Below are positions 7,954 through 16,364 of a DNA stretch of 21,217 bases, one piece after another (within the stretch, counting starts at the first letter, position 1; each line of letters opens with the position of its first letter). Under the pieces are notes generated by a model. That model was not told the DNA's origin and did not search any database. It saw only the letters and a program-made list of their open reading frames with translations. The translations under genes were made by a program, and so were the position numbers. This DNA is from Gracilariopsis chorda (lineage: Eukaryota > Rhodophyta > Florideophyceae > Gracilariales > Gracilariaceae). The DNA lies in contig NBIV01000552.1 of the NCBI GenBank assembly GCA_003194525.1, positions 1 through 21,217 on the forward strand, in the 5' to 3' direction.

Positions 7954-8040
7954 GATGTGCCTGAAGGACCTCCAAGTAAATCCAAGCTAGAGCTGGCGAA
8001 CTTCCCTTCCATCCCCTCAACTTCCTTACAATTTTCAACA

Positions 8041-8055
8041 GGTTATGGGCCCAGC
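8041..8055 (+). other. Primer-binding site of A3 (half initiator tRNA-Met)
   Basis: GGTTATGGGCCCAGC directly abuts the LTR. It is identical to the family B site for 14 bases and complementary to the anticodon arm of initiator tRNA-Met. Confidence 0.85.
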
Positions 8056-9056
8056 CCCGCTGACCGCTGCCGCTATCCCTTTCCGTATCGTTCGTCTGTC
8101 GCCGCTCTCCCTCACCGCCGTTCATCCGTTTCGCTGTTGTTGCCTCTTTCGTCGTTGCGTCGGGTGTCTTGATCCCATTGTTGGTCGGTGTTGGTCATTC
8201 TCCTTGGGTTTGCGTTCCTCCCTGAGGGCGTTGTGGTGGTAGTGGTTCGACGTTTACTTCCTATCGTTGTTGAGTTGGGCCTCCGTTGTTGCCCGTGTTG
8301 TCGATCGCTATCTACTTTGTGTGTGACACTCCCTCTATCTTGTGTTTTAGGATCCCCGAGTCGTTTGTCGGGTCGTATCCGTGAGGTCGAGTCGGTCTAG
8401 TTTCGAAGTCTGGGCTCCGTGATCGTGTGCTCAGCAGTTGTTTGTTTTTCGTGTTTGTTAATCATCATCTGGTGTCCAGTGCGACGAGCGGTTGATCCGG
8501 GTTACTTTGGGTGATTCCAGGTATCCGGGGACGTGAGCCTGGCGGCTTGAACCAAAGCGGGTGTACTGTCGAGCGGCTTCCCACCGGTCCATTTGGACAG
8601 ATAACGGTGACGGTCGTTAAGACCTGGTAAGTTCAGCGGGTGCATCTGTGGACGGGGTGCCGTGGCGTACTGCGCTGGTGCGGGTGATTGAATTATTTGT
8701 TTTGATCCTGACTGCGTGTCGGGATTCTTGGGCTGTTGCGAAGGTATTCCATAACGAGCTTTTGATCCGTGCATCTGACCCTTGGGCGTTTGTGCGGGGA
8801 GGCGACGTGGCGTAGGCTGACCTCCTTCTTAGGATCAGGCCGCGTGTGACCTTAAGTGGTTGCGCGTTAGCAGCGTACTTTGGTTGCCATAGTAGCTTCA
8901 GTTGCGAGGTCGCGCAAGTTCTTGCAAGAGGCCAGAGAGGGTTATACTTGGTGAAGGCATATCTTGGGTCATTAACCATCCTCTGGAAGCCTCGTAGAGA
9001 GCGACGCATCTTCTCCTTAGACGTAGGAGAGGGAAGACAGAAGAAGACGTCTTGTA

Positions 9057-9130
9057 CCCGGAGCATCTCCGGGGGCCAGGGGTCCGACACCCTAGGGTAG
9101 CGGAGGTAGTTTCTCCCGTCAGTGCGCCCG
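9057..9130 (+). promoter_or_regulatory. Structured leader element shared with family B (A3 copy)
   Basis: Stem 1 is a perfect 7-bp hairpin CCCGGAG-CAT-CTCCGGG (9057-9073). Stem 2 is an AGGG/CCCT hairpin in 9078-9092. Stem 3 is GGAG...CTCC inside a longer pairing ending GCGCCC. Stem 1 has different bases from family B but still pairs, which hints that the fold matters. Confidence 0.5.
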
Positions 9131-9141
9131 AATTTGAAGTT

Positions 9142-9189
9142 TTGTTGTTGTTGTTGTCGTTCTTTTTGTTGTTATTGTTGTCGTTGTTG
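9142..9189 (+). repeat. TTG-rich low-complexity tract
   Basis: Runs of TTG/GTT triplets broken by CGT and T runs, just upstream of gag. Probably replication slippage; it leaves an unstructured, U/G-rich leader end. Confidence 0.7.
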
Positions 9190-9259
9190 CCATTTTTGTA
9201 CTTCTTAAGTGCCGTAGGTCTTTCATCGCACCTGTGCTGTTTGTTGACATCTACCAAGC

Positions 9260-10519
9260 ATGGATTCATTCGGTGGCATCAAGATTGAAAAGTTGGGCGA
9301 GGATAACTTCCATGTATGGAAGCAAAAGGTTGAGTTGCTGCTTGCACTCAAGGACCTCGATGACCATCTTGAATCAACCAGGCCTACGGACGATGACGAG
9401 TTGTCAGCATGGAAGAAGAAAGACTCCAAGGCCAGGGCTGTTATTGGTCTCAGCATCAGTGATGAGCATTTGGACCATGTGAGGGATACCGAGAATGCTG
9501 CGGAAATGTGGAAAGCCATTTGCGATGTGTTCCAGCGTAAAACGCTGCTCAACCGAATCAATGCAAGACGTGCCTTCTACACAGCCAAGATGCGAGATGA
9601 TGAGAAAATGTTACACTTCATCAATCGTGTTCGTCATCTTGCATCGGATCTGAAGAGCATGGACGTAGTGGTTGAGGAGGAAGACATCGCTATGGCAATC
9701 CTATGTGGGCTACCAGACCGCTTCGAACACCTCATTGTCGCTATTGACACCACGATTAGTGATCGTAAACTCGATTTAGAGTTTGTGAAGAGTCGTTTGC
9801 TGCAAGAGGAACAGCGAATGAACGATCGTGCCAAGGAGGAGTCCGGAAGTGACACGGCTTTGGTCGGTGCGCAGTCACGAAAGAAGTCCATGGTGTGCTA
9901 CTACTGTGGTAAGAAGGGGCATATCCAGAGACACTGTTTCAAGAGACAACGTGACGAAGCTAGCAAAGAGCAGAGTGCTGCCGCAAACCCAGCTGTGCAG
10001 ACCAATCTCGGCAACGAGAAACGAGGATGTGACAGTGACTCTGACTTTGTTTGTCTCATTGCGACAGGTTCTGTGGAAGAAAGTATCAGTGACTGGATCA
10101 TTGACTCTGGTGCCACCGCCCATATGACGTATGACGAGTCCATGTTTGACAGTTATAGCAAAAGAGAGTCTGCCGGTGTGAGTATCGGCAATGACTCGAA
10201 GCTGGAGTCTCTTGGTCATGGCAGTGTCCACCTCAATCTCGCTGTTGAAGGGCGTAAGAGCAAGTGCCGGTTGGGTGAAGTAGTGCACGTACCGAAGCTA
10301 AGGTATCATCTGCTGTCAGTATCTGCGATGTGTGACCTGGGTGCGCGAGTGGTGTTTGACAAAACCAAAGTATGTGTATACAAAGGCAACACCATGATCG
10401 CCCAGGGCCGTCGCATCAAAGGACTGTACTACCTATGTACCGCGATTGAAGTACCAGAAGACATGGACAACGCACTTGTTGATGATAGTAATGTTAGTTG
10501 GGCTACGGCGCATCTGTAG
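9260..10519 (+). CDS. A3 gag-pol, N-terminal part: Gag, zinc knuckle, protease; disrupted by B2
   Basis: The native part is 9260-10479. The ATG follows the leader and opens a typical copia Gag: residues 1-190 carry FHVWKQKVELLL, FQRKTLLNRINARR and a leucine-rich capsid region ending LLQEEQR (UBN2 family). The zinc knuckle is C213-X2-C216-X4-H221-X4-C226 (CYYCGKKGHIQRHC). Aspartic protease has WIIDSGATAHM with D282 and downstream protease features to about residue 370. At residue 407 the frame enters B2 LTR and ends 13 codons later. The integrase, RT and RNase H parts of this gene resume at 17176. Gag and most of protease could still be made from the A3 promoter, as an accident of where B2 landed. 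Confidence 0.9.
   Translation: MDSFGGIKIEKLGEDNFHVWKQKVELLLALKDLDDHLESTRPTDDDELSAWKKKDSKARAVIGLSISDEHLDHVRDTENAAEMWKAICDVFQRKTLLNRINARRAFYTAKMRDDEKMLHFINRVRHLASDLKSMDVVVEEEDIAMAILCGLPDRFEHLIVAIDTTISDRKLDLEFVKSRLLQEEQRMNDRAKEESGSDTALVGAQSRKKSMVCYYCGKKGHIQRHCFKRQRDEASKEQSAAANPAVQTNLGNEKRGCDSDSDFVCLIATGSVEESISDWIIDSGATAHMTYDESMFDSYSKRESAGVSIGNDSKLESLGHGSVHLNLAVEGRKSKCRLGEVVHVPKLRYHLLSVSAMCDLGARVVFDKTKVCVYKGNTMIAQGRRIKGLYYLCTAIEVPEDMDNALVDDSNVSWATAHL
10475..10479 (+). repeat. Target site duplication of B2, left copy
   Basis: CTTGT before B2; repeated at 17176-17180 after B2. The uninterrupted family A sequence at 3737-3741 has it once. Confidence 0.95.
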
Positions 10520-11290
10520 AACAAAGAAAGAAGAAAAAGAAGCAGTGAAGGTTGCCAGTCTTGGGGCGAGTTTACTTGGTAGTGCAACTTCAGCGTGTTA
10601 TATAGCACCTCTACGTCACACTACAACTACAAGAAAACCCTATACCACTGAGTGGGGACACCCAATACTACCAATCATAAACAAACATAACACAATAAGG
10701 GTTGCACACACTGATTACAGCCAAGTACAACCATGCATAACAACATAACAACACATTACAACAATGCAGACCAAGTGAACCAAGTAGCCAGCAACGCACA
10801 ATAAGTGAACCGGACACGCCAACAATGTGCCAGCATGTTGCAGCACTGTATAAACACTTACTCGCATTATCATGACAATGACAAAGCACAAATACACATG
10901 CCACCGCATCCATGTACATACCCTAGGTGTGTTGCGTGCAAGGCACGTGCCTGCTTGCACAACCGCACACATGACACACTTCCATATACCTGTAAACCAC
11001 ATGTAGCCACACATATTCTTCAGTACCATACCCATTCACCTTATGCCAAGTGGCCAGTTCCGTGCCAAGAGCCCATAGAATGCATAACACTTGTAACCAA
11101 TACGTTGCATATGAGTGTTTGCAGTAGCCAATCATATGCCCGTTTCACGTTGGGTTTGAGAACACACGCATATGCGCTTTTGTAAAGCAGGTCCCAAAAA
11201 CAGCCCTCCGTTATATGAAACTTTGTTTTCAAGTGTTGCACCATGATGTCCCAGTACTACCCGGCACTCGACTACGTGCTAACATCAACA
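10480..11290 (-). repeat. 3' LTR of B2 (811 bp)
   Basis: On the minus strand it starts TGTTGATG (at 11290) and ends TATCATCA (at 10480). I find no difference from the 5' LTR at 16365-17175. Its first six bases carry the last Cys codon and the stop codon of gag-pol. Confidence 0.95.
10598..10676 (-). promoter_or_regulatory. Core promoter in B2 3' LTR
   Basis: TATATAA on the minus strand at 10598-10604 and ATTGG at 10671-10675. It points leftward into the A3 gag region, so it could make antisense RNA to A3 gag; this is inference from position. Confidence 0.45.
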
Positions 11291-14200
11291 CTCCTCCTCG
11301 AGTTCCTGGGTCAGACCAACCCTATCCATGATCAACTGTGCCATAGCAGGACTAAGTGGTTTAGTGAGTATGTCAGCATCATTGTCCTCACTTGCCACAT
11401 ATTCCACAGTTATCACCTTGCTTTTGACCAAGTCTCGGATAAAGTGTATCTTCACGTCAATGTGTTTGGCACGTCCGGAGGGGCAACGCTCACCAATGGC
11501 CCATTCAATCGCACACTGGTTGTCTGAGCGTAGTGGAGTACTCTCATTAACCGGTATTCCACATTCCTCAAGTACTCGAGATATCCACATTAGCTCTTGA
11601 CTTGCCATCACTAATGCGTAATACTCGGACTCGCCTGTAGACAATGCCACTGACGCCTGCTTACGCGCACCGTAGAAACAAGCACATGACCCAAGTTTGA
11701 TCATAAAGCCAGACAAAGACTTGCGATCAGTGGTGTCACCAGCGTAATCAGAGTCTACATAACCATTGAGCAGCAGGTTACCAGGTTGATAAACAAGTCC
11801 ATGGTGAGTAGTGCCACGTAAATACCTTAGCACGCGCTTCACCGCTCGATGACAATACCGAGTTGGTGCTTTCTGAAAGCGCGCTAGGATAAGTACGGGT
11901 GCCAATATGTCCAAACGTGTCCGTAATGCCAGGTACAGCAGAGACCCGATCATCTGCTGATACAACTGGACTTCAAATGGGGACTTGTCCTCCTCCACAT
12001 CAAGCGAGGAAAAGAAAGATTCTACCATTGGGCTTCGTGCAGACTTGCTACATTCCAGTCCAAACCGACGTAACATGCCACTGACATACAGCGGCTGTGC
12101 TAGTTTTACACCTAACAGTTGGCCATTGGAGTCCATGTTCCAGGTTAATTCAACACCAAGATACATTCTGATACGAGTCTCAACACGTAGGTCATACAGA
12201 GACTTGAGCTCCTCCACTATGTGGGAACGTTGTTCAGCAGTTGGCGTAAATATAAGAAGGTCATCTACGTATACCAAGATGTATGCGTATGTGTTACCGG
12301 CAAATTTGCGCCTGAAGACACATGGTGCACTGGGTAATTCTTCAAAACCTATGCCTTTAATGTCTGTGCTGAACTTCGTATGCCATGCCAGATGAGCCTG
12401 CTTAAGCCCATATATAGCCTTTAGCAGTTTATAGCATCGTGACTTGAGACCAGGAATGCCACGCGGTGACATCACCCAAACGTCTTCCTTGAGGTCACCG
12501 TTCAGGAATGCGGTTTTAATATCCACCTGTGCAACAAACATCTGCATGCACAACATCAGGTACAGGAACATGCGAACCAAGTTGAACGAAACGACTGGTG
12601 CGTACGTCTCTAAGTAGTCCTGACCATATGTCTGGTGGTTGCCTCCAGCCACTATTCGAGCTCGAAATCGGTCAACGGAGTTGTCTGCGTCACGTTTCAC
12701 CTTCAGAATGACATGCGTTGGTAGAGGCGCGGACTTTGGTGAGTCATCTGCAACCCATGTAGCCTTGTCTTCCAAGGATGTGAAATCCTCATCGATAGCA
12801 TGTAGCCATTGCTCTCTTTCAGTTGGGGGTGCGGAGAGTGCTTCCTTGAGTGTGGGATCATCACTCGTGGTAACCTTAACCTCCGATTTGGCCGCGCCAG
12901 CCATATGCCACCAGCGTTGTGGTGCACGCCTAGTGCGACGAGGATAGCGTGACTGTGACTCAGAGTCGAGATTTGCTTGTTCAATGTTCTCTGCATCACT
13001 CTCTGACCCCTCTTCGTTGCCGGAATTGTGGTCATCAGTAACAATATCTGGTGGTGCAGAGTTAGCAGTCACGTTTACAGGTGCCCCAGAATGGTCTATG
13101 CTGCCATTTTCGGATTCTGAAATGACGTCCGCAACATCGTCAACATAAAATTCTTCAGAGCTGGTGGAGCCTACATCATCCTCAGAACTATAAGTCGCAT
13201 CTGATGCACTCTCGTCATCCATATAATTGCTTAGATACGGTACACCAGGGAACCTAGATTCATCAAAGGTGACATGACGCGACCTTACTATTCGAGGAAT
13301 ATCGTCGTCACCCGATATTAGGACCTCGTAAACACCATGCTCAAGAGTCTGCAAGTACACTCCCTCAAGTGCACGAGACTCGAACTTGGTGCCCGGGTTC
13401 ATTTTTAATACATATGCGGCACATCCAAATACTTTGATATACTTCAAAGAAGGCCTATTGTCAGTGACCAACACATACGGGGTCACGCCAGTGGTGGAAT
13501 GGGGCACTCTATTGCGAATATAAATCACATGTTTCAGTGCATATGGCCACAAACAGTCTGGTAAACTTGCTTGAATCAGCAAAGCTCGGGCAGCTTCCCC
13601 CATAGTGCGATTGATGCGCTCCGCAATAGCATTGTGTTGTGGGGTATACGGAGGAGAAAACGATACCTCCTGAAGACCATTGTCGGGATTGTGTTGCAAA
13701 GCAATATACTCTTCTGCGTTGTCAGAGTGCAGTTTTCGAATAAGCACATGCTCTCCTCCAAGCTGTTTGAGCTTCTGCTTTACTCCCAAGAACACTTCGC
13801 TGATCTCAGTTCTGTGCACCATGAACCCAAGGACTGCATATCGTGAGTGATCATCGACAAATCCGGATGCATACCGGAATCGGTCGGGGAATGATGGCAC
13901 CAACGGACCGATAATGTCCGAGTGCACCACGTCCCCAACCTGCTTGGCTCGTTCAAACTTGCCCTGAAATGGCAGTTTATGCGCCTTGGCAAGGCGGCAT
14001 GGTCGACATACCTCCTCCATGCCCTTGATGTTTGGTACACCGTCGACGTGAGCATGAACTCTTTGAAGGTCATGTTCATTCATATGTGCCAGTCGGCGGT
14101 GCCACAATGAACTAGTGCGCTCGTCGGTAGCAGCAAGCACCGTGGATGTGTCCGTATGGTCGATTGGGTTTGGCAGGGTGTATAAACGGGAGCGATGATG

Positions 14201-15571
14201 ACGAGTCCCATGCCCGACCTCAAACCCATCTTCGTGTTGTAGGCGTACTTCCTTATCACAAAACAGTGAGTGGATACCTTTGTCAGCCAACCGCCCTACA
14301 GAAACTAGGTTATATCCAAGATTCGGAACGAGCAGCACATTAGACAACCTAAGATTGACATCCACAAACGGTAATACCACATCTCCTTGTTGCGTGGCAG
14401 TGACCGTGGTGTTGTCAGCTAGTTCAATTGTCCTATGTGGTATGTCGAACATTGTGGTTGGGACGAACGCCGACACCGAACAAAAGAAATGAGACGTAGC
14501 GCCACTGTCTGCATATGTGTCAATGCACTCATTAACCGGTGGTACCACTGATGACTTTTCACCTGCGACTCCAGCAATCTCAACCTTGGATGCTTTCCGC
14601 GATGACTTGGCGGAACGTTTAGGCTTTTCGACTGCATTTAGCCTTAGCTGATCCAAGATAGCTTGTGGTAAATGGTTGTCAGGATTGTCCGGATTCATGT
14701 GACAACGGTCCTGGGTGTGTCCATCGCGGTCACAAAAGGTGCAGTGGTACCCATTTTTGTTTCCAGCAGCATATGCACGACCAGTGGGGTCGTTCACAGT
14801 GGTTGAATCTGATGCGTTACCATCATTCTCAATACCATTTGATAATTTGCTGTGTCCGCTAATACGGGAACCACCCCTGTTCTTGTTCTTCTTGCGATTG
14901 CGCCCTCTACCAGAACTGCTTGACCCCATTTGACGAGCATTATATTCATCAATTAGGGTTGTTGCTACATAGTCCCAGGTCAGTTCCGAGATCTCCTTGG
15001 TCCTCAGTGCTGCTGCAGTTGATTCCAATGAGCAGTTGGGGTCAATAGATGCCAGAAGCATAGGTGCCTTGTGAGACTCTGGTATGGCGGCATCTTTGCC
15101 CATGCGGTCCAGCTGCGAGAACAGAGAGGCAAACTGGTCCACGAATTCGGACATGTTTTGGCCATTATACGACATTCTGAACAGCTGAGTCTGCACGGCT
15201 ATACGAGACACTGTCCTGTTTGAGGCATATCGCGCATCAAGTAGTTGAAGCATGCGACCGGGGTCATCATCCACATCCATAACTACACGCAACGGGGCAT
15301 CACCAAGTGCACAAATGATGATTGCACATGCCTTTTCGCGCTTTGCGAGTGTACGGGAGGGTGTCTGGGTAGCACTAGAACCAGACGCTTGTGTCATTAT
15401 TCCACTAGATGACTCCTCCGAACTTGACATAACGACATTCCAGACACCTTTAATACGACATGCAGCACGTAGACGGTGCCTCCATAGGGTGTAATCTTCT
15501 CCCCGCTTACCGTGGAAGCGCGGGATCTTCACACCAGAAGTGGTTTCTGACTCAACTTCGGAGTCTGACAT
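11285..15571 (-). CDS. B2 Gag-Pol polyprotein, complete (Gag, protease, integrase, RT, RNase H)
   Basis: A 1428-residue single frame with no gag/pol frameshift, starting at the ATG at 15571 (same start as B1). Gag spans 1-215 (DYTLWRHRLRAAC), the basic patch is at 221-232, and the CCHC knuckle is C277/C280/H285/C290. Aspartic protease DSGA is at 355-358. The pre-integrase finger is H491/H496/C522/C525 (WHRRLAH, CRPC). The integrase triad is D552, D617 and E651, with 33 residues between the last two. An acidic Ser/Asp/Glu linker (about 785-870) leads to RRTRRAPQRWW. RT has D1017 (QVDIKTAFLNGD) and YVDD at 1101-1104. RNase H has D1273 (YVDSDYAGD), E1314 (STGESEYY), D1350 and RAKHIDVK. The polyprotein would assemble particles, copy the RNA primed by half a tRNA, and integrate the cDNA. 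The usual TRPD after RT reads TRLD here. All catalytic residues are in place, so it may be active. Confidence 0.96.
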   Translation of the reverse strand: MSDSEVESETTSGVKIPRFHGKRGEDYTLWRHRLRAACRIKGVWNVVMSSSEESSSGIMTQASGSSATQTPSRTLAKREKACAIIICALGDAPLRVVMDVDDDPGRMLQLLDARYASNRTVSRIAVQTQLFRMSYNGQNMSEFVDQFASLFSQLDRMGKDAAIPESHKAPMLLASIDPNCSLESTAAALRTKEISELTWDYVATTLIDEYNARQMGSSSSGRGRNRKKNKNRGGSRISGHSKLSNGIENDGNASDSTTVNDPTGRAYAAGNKNGYHCTFCDRDGHTQDRCHMNPDNPDNHLPQAILDQLRLNAVEKPKRSAKSSRKASKVEIAGVAGEKSSVVPPVNECIDTYADSGATSHFFCSVSAFVPTTMFDIPHRTIELADNTTVTATQQGDVVLPFVDVNLRLSNVLLVPNLGYNLVSVGRLADKGIHSLFCDKEVRLQHEDGFEVGHGTRHHRSRLYTLPNPIDHTDTSTVLAATDERTSSLWHRRLAHMNEHDLQRVHAHVDGVPNIKGMEEVCRPCRLAKAHKLPFQGKFERAKQVGDVVHSDIIGPLVPSFPDRFRYASGFVDDHSRYAVLGFMVHRTEISEVFLGVKQKLKQLGGEHVLIRKLHSDNAEEYIALQHNPDNGLQEVSFSPPYTPQHNAIAERINRTMGEAARALLIQASLPDCLWPYALKHVIYIRNRVPHSTTGVTPYVLVTDNRPSLKYIKVFGCAAYVLKMNPGTKFESRALEGVYLQTLEHGVYEVLISGDDDIPRIVRSRHVTFDESRFPGVPYLSNYMDDESASDATYSSEDDVGSTSSEEFYVDDVADVISESENGSIDHSGAPVNVTANSAPPDIVTDDHNSGNEEGSESDAENIEQANLDSESQSRYPRRTRRAPQRWWHMAGAAKSEVKVTTSDDPTLKEALSAPPTEREQWLHAIDEDFTSLEDKATWVADDSPKSAPLPTHVILKVKRDADNSVDRFRARIVAGGNHQTYGQDYLETYAPVVSFNLVRMFLYLMLCMQMFVAQVDIKTAFLNGDLKEDVWVMSPRGIPGLKSRCYKLLKAIYGLKQAHLAWHTKFSTDIKGIGFEELPSAPCVFRRKFAGNTYAYILVYVDDLLIFTPTAEQRSHIVEELKSLYDLRVETRIRMYLGVELTWNMDSNGQLLGVKLAQPLYVSGMLRRFGLECSKSARSPMVESFFSSLDVEEDKSPFEVQLYQQMIGSLLYLALRTRLDILAPVLILARFQKAPTRYCHRAVKRVLRYLRGTTHHGLVYQPGNLLLNGYVDSDYAGDTTDRKSLSGFMIKLGSCACFYGARKQASVALSTGESEYYALVMASQELMWISRVLEECGIPVNESTPLRSDNQCAIEWAIGERCPSGRAKHIDVKIHFIRDLVKSKVITVEYVASEDNDADILTKPLSPAMAQLIMDRVGLTQELEEEC
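11291..11299 (-). other. Polypurine tract of B2, inside the coding region
   Basis: GAGGAGGAG on the minus strand, directly before the LTR. It doubles as Glu-Glu-Glu codons of the gag-pol C-terminus. It is shorter and less G-rich than the family A tract. Confidence 0.65.
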
Positions 15572-16350
15572 GGTTCCAGAACGAGTTCAGTAACCGAAAT
15601 TAGAACAAACAAGGTACGAAAATGAAGCAGAGTGAGGGACTCGATGCTTAGAATCGCTATCAGAATAGACGAGAGGGCTGTTTTGGCGGTACAGCTTTGG
15701 ACTGATAGCGGATGTCACACTATGTGGGTGATGCTGGAGTGGATTATACTCAACACTTAACAGCGAGGGCGCCAGCGGAGACCGTGTAACCAAGTCTCAA
15801 CGCTCGTCCAGACGCGTCTGGTACGCGAATCACAGGCGGAGTTCGGGTTCTCGACGCCTGGAGTATACTCACGAGCAGCTCTGAAGCACACTCGGAAAGG
15901 AAACTAACTTCGTAAAAGCGGGCGCACTGACGGGAGATACTATCTCCGCTACCCTAAGGGTTGAACCCCTGGACCCTGGTAACTCTCTCCAGGTGAGGTA
16001 CGAAATTCTTCGTGACCTACCCTGTTCTGCGCACTTCAGAACGAGGGGCTTTATAATCCCTACGTGTCGTCCCAGGGAGGTTAGTAGCTGTCGCGATAAG
16101 CGTTCACCAGTTAACCCCTGCTAGACACTTGCAGGAAAATAGCGCGGTCTTCCTTGTGCGCTGAAGCACAGATGCAGGGATCGGAACAGGCGCAGGTCGG
16201 CTTACCAGAGAAGGGGTCTCTGAACGCTTTGCCTACTTTCACCACAACAACTGTACCTCCACAAGATACGCAAAACTTCTCGCAAGAACAGCTTCGTAGA
16301 ACGCAAATAAAAGAATTAGTAAAGCGCGACGTCTGCAAAGAATCGACGCT
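15572..16350 (-). other. B2 untranslated leader
   Basis: About 780 nt between gag ATG and primer-binding site; no gene seen. Minus-strand copy of the B1 leader, with the shared structured element at 15919-15993 and the 14-bp palindrome CCAGACGCGTCTGG at 15808-15821. Confidence 0.75.
15919..15993 (-). promoter_or_regulatory. Structured leader element (B2 copy)
   Basis: Same bases as B1 5620-5694 on the opposite strand, including the GGAGAT-AGT-ATCTCC hairpin. Because B1 and B2 are near-identical overall, this copy adds no independent evidence; the match to family A does. Confidence 0.5.
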
Positions 16351-16364
16351 CTGGGCCCATAACC
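16351..16364 (-). other. Primer-binding site of B2
   Basis: CTGGGCCCATAACC on the plus strand, i.e. GGTTATGGGCCCAG in element sense, adjoining the 5' LTR without a gap. Complementary to the anticodon arm of initiator tRNA-Met. Confidence 0.85.

Larger units (their letters stand above)
7262..8040 (+). repeat. 5' LTR of A3 (779 bp)
   Basis: TGTTGGCAG...TTTTCAACA, with the primer-binding site immediately after. Compared with the 3' LTR it has one extra C in the CACCCACGTG tract near 7464, G instead of A near 7595, and one A fewer near 7985. It contains the palindrome GCGCATATGCGC at 7344-7355 and an inverted pair GGACAC/GTGTCC around 7456-7473. Confidence 0.95.
8056..9259 (+). other. A3 untranslated leader (about 1.2 kb)
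   Basis: No gene recognised. It is unusually long, GT- and CT-rich at first (8100-8500), then carries a 10-bp palindrome AAGACGTCTT (9044-9053), the structured element shared with family B (9057-9130) and a TTG-rich tract (9142-9189) before the gag ATG. Short frames in it have no codon pattern or similarity that I can support. Confidence 0.7.

Noticed and set aside
9078..9092. Pol III B-box (GGTCCGACACC resembles GGTTCGANNCC)
   Set aside because: Family B lacks the key G, there is no A-box at proper spacing, and the bases are explained by the hairpin.
9057..9130. Self-cleaving ribozyme (hammerhead, HDV-like or twister)
   Set aside because: I could not find the hammerhead CUGAUGA/GAAA core nor a convincing HDV or twister fold. 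A covariance search would settle it.
8898..9269. Antisense and sense frames in the A3 leader
   Set aside because: Composition follows the TTG tract (poly-Asn or poly-Leu) and has no domain.
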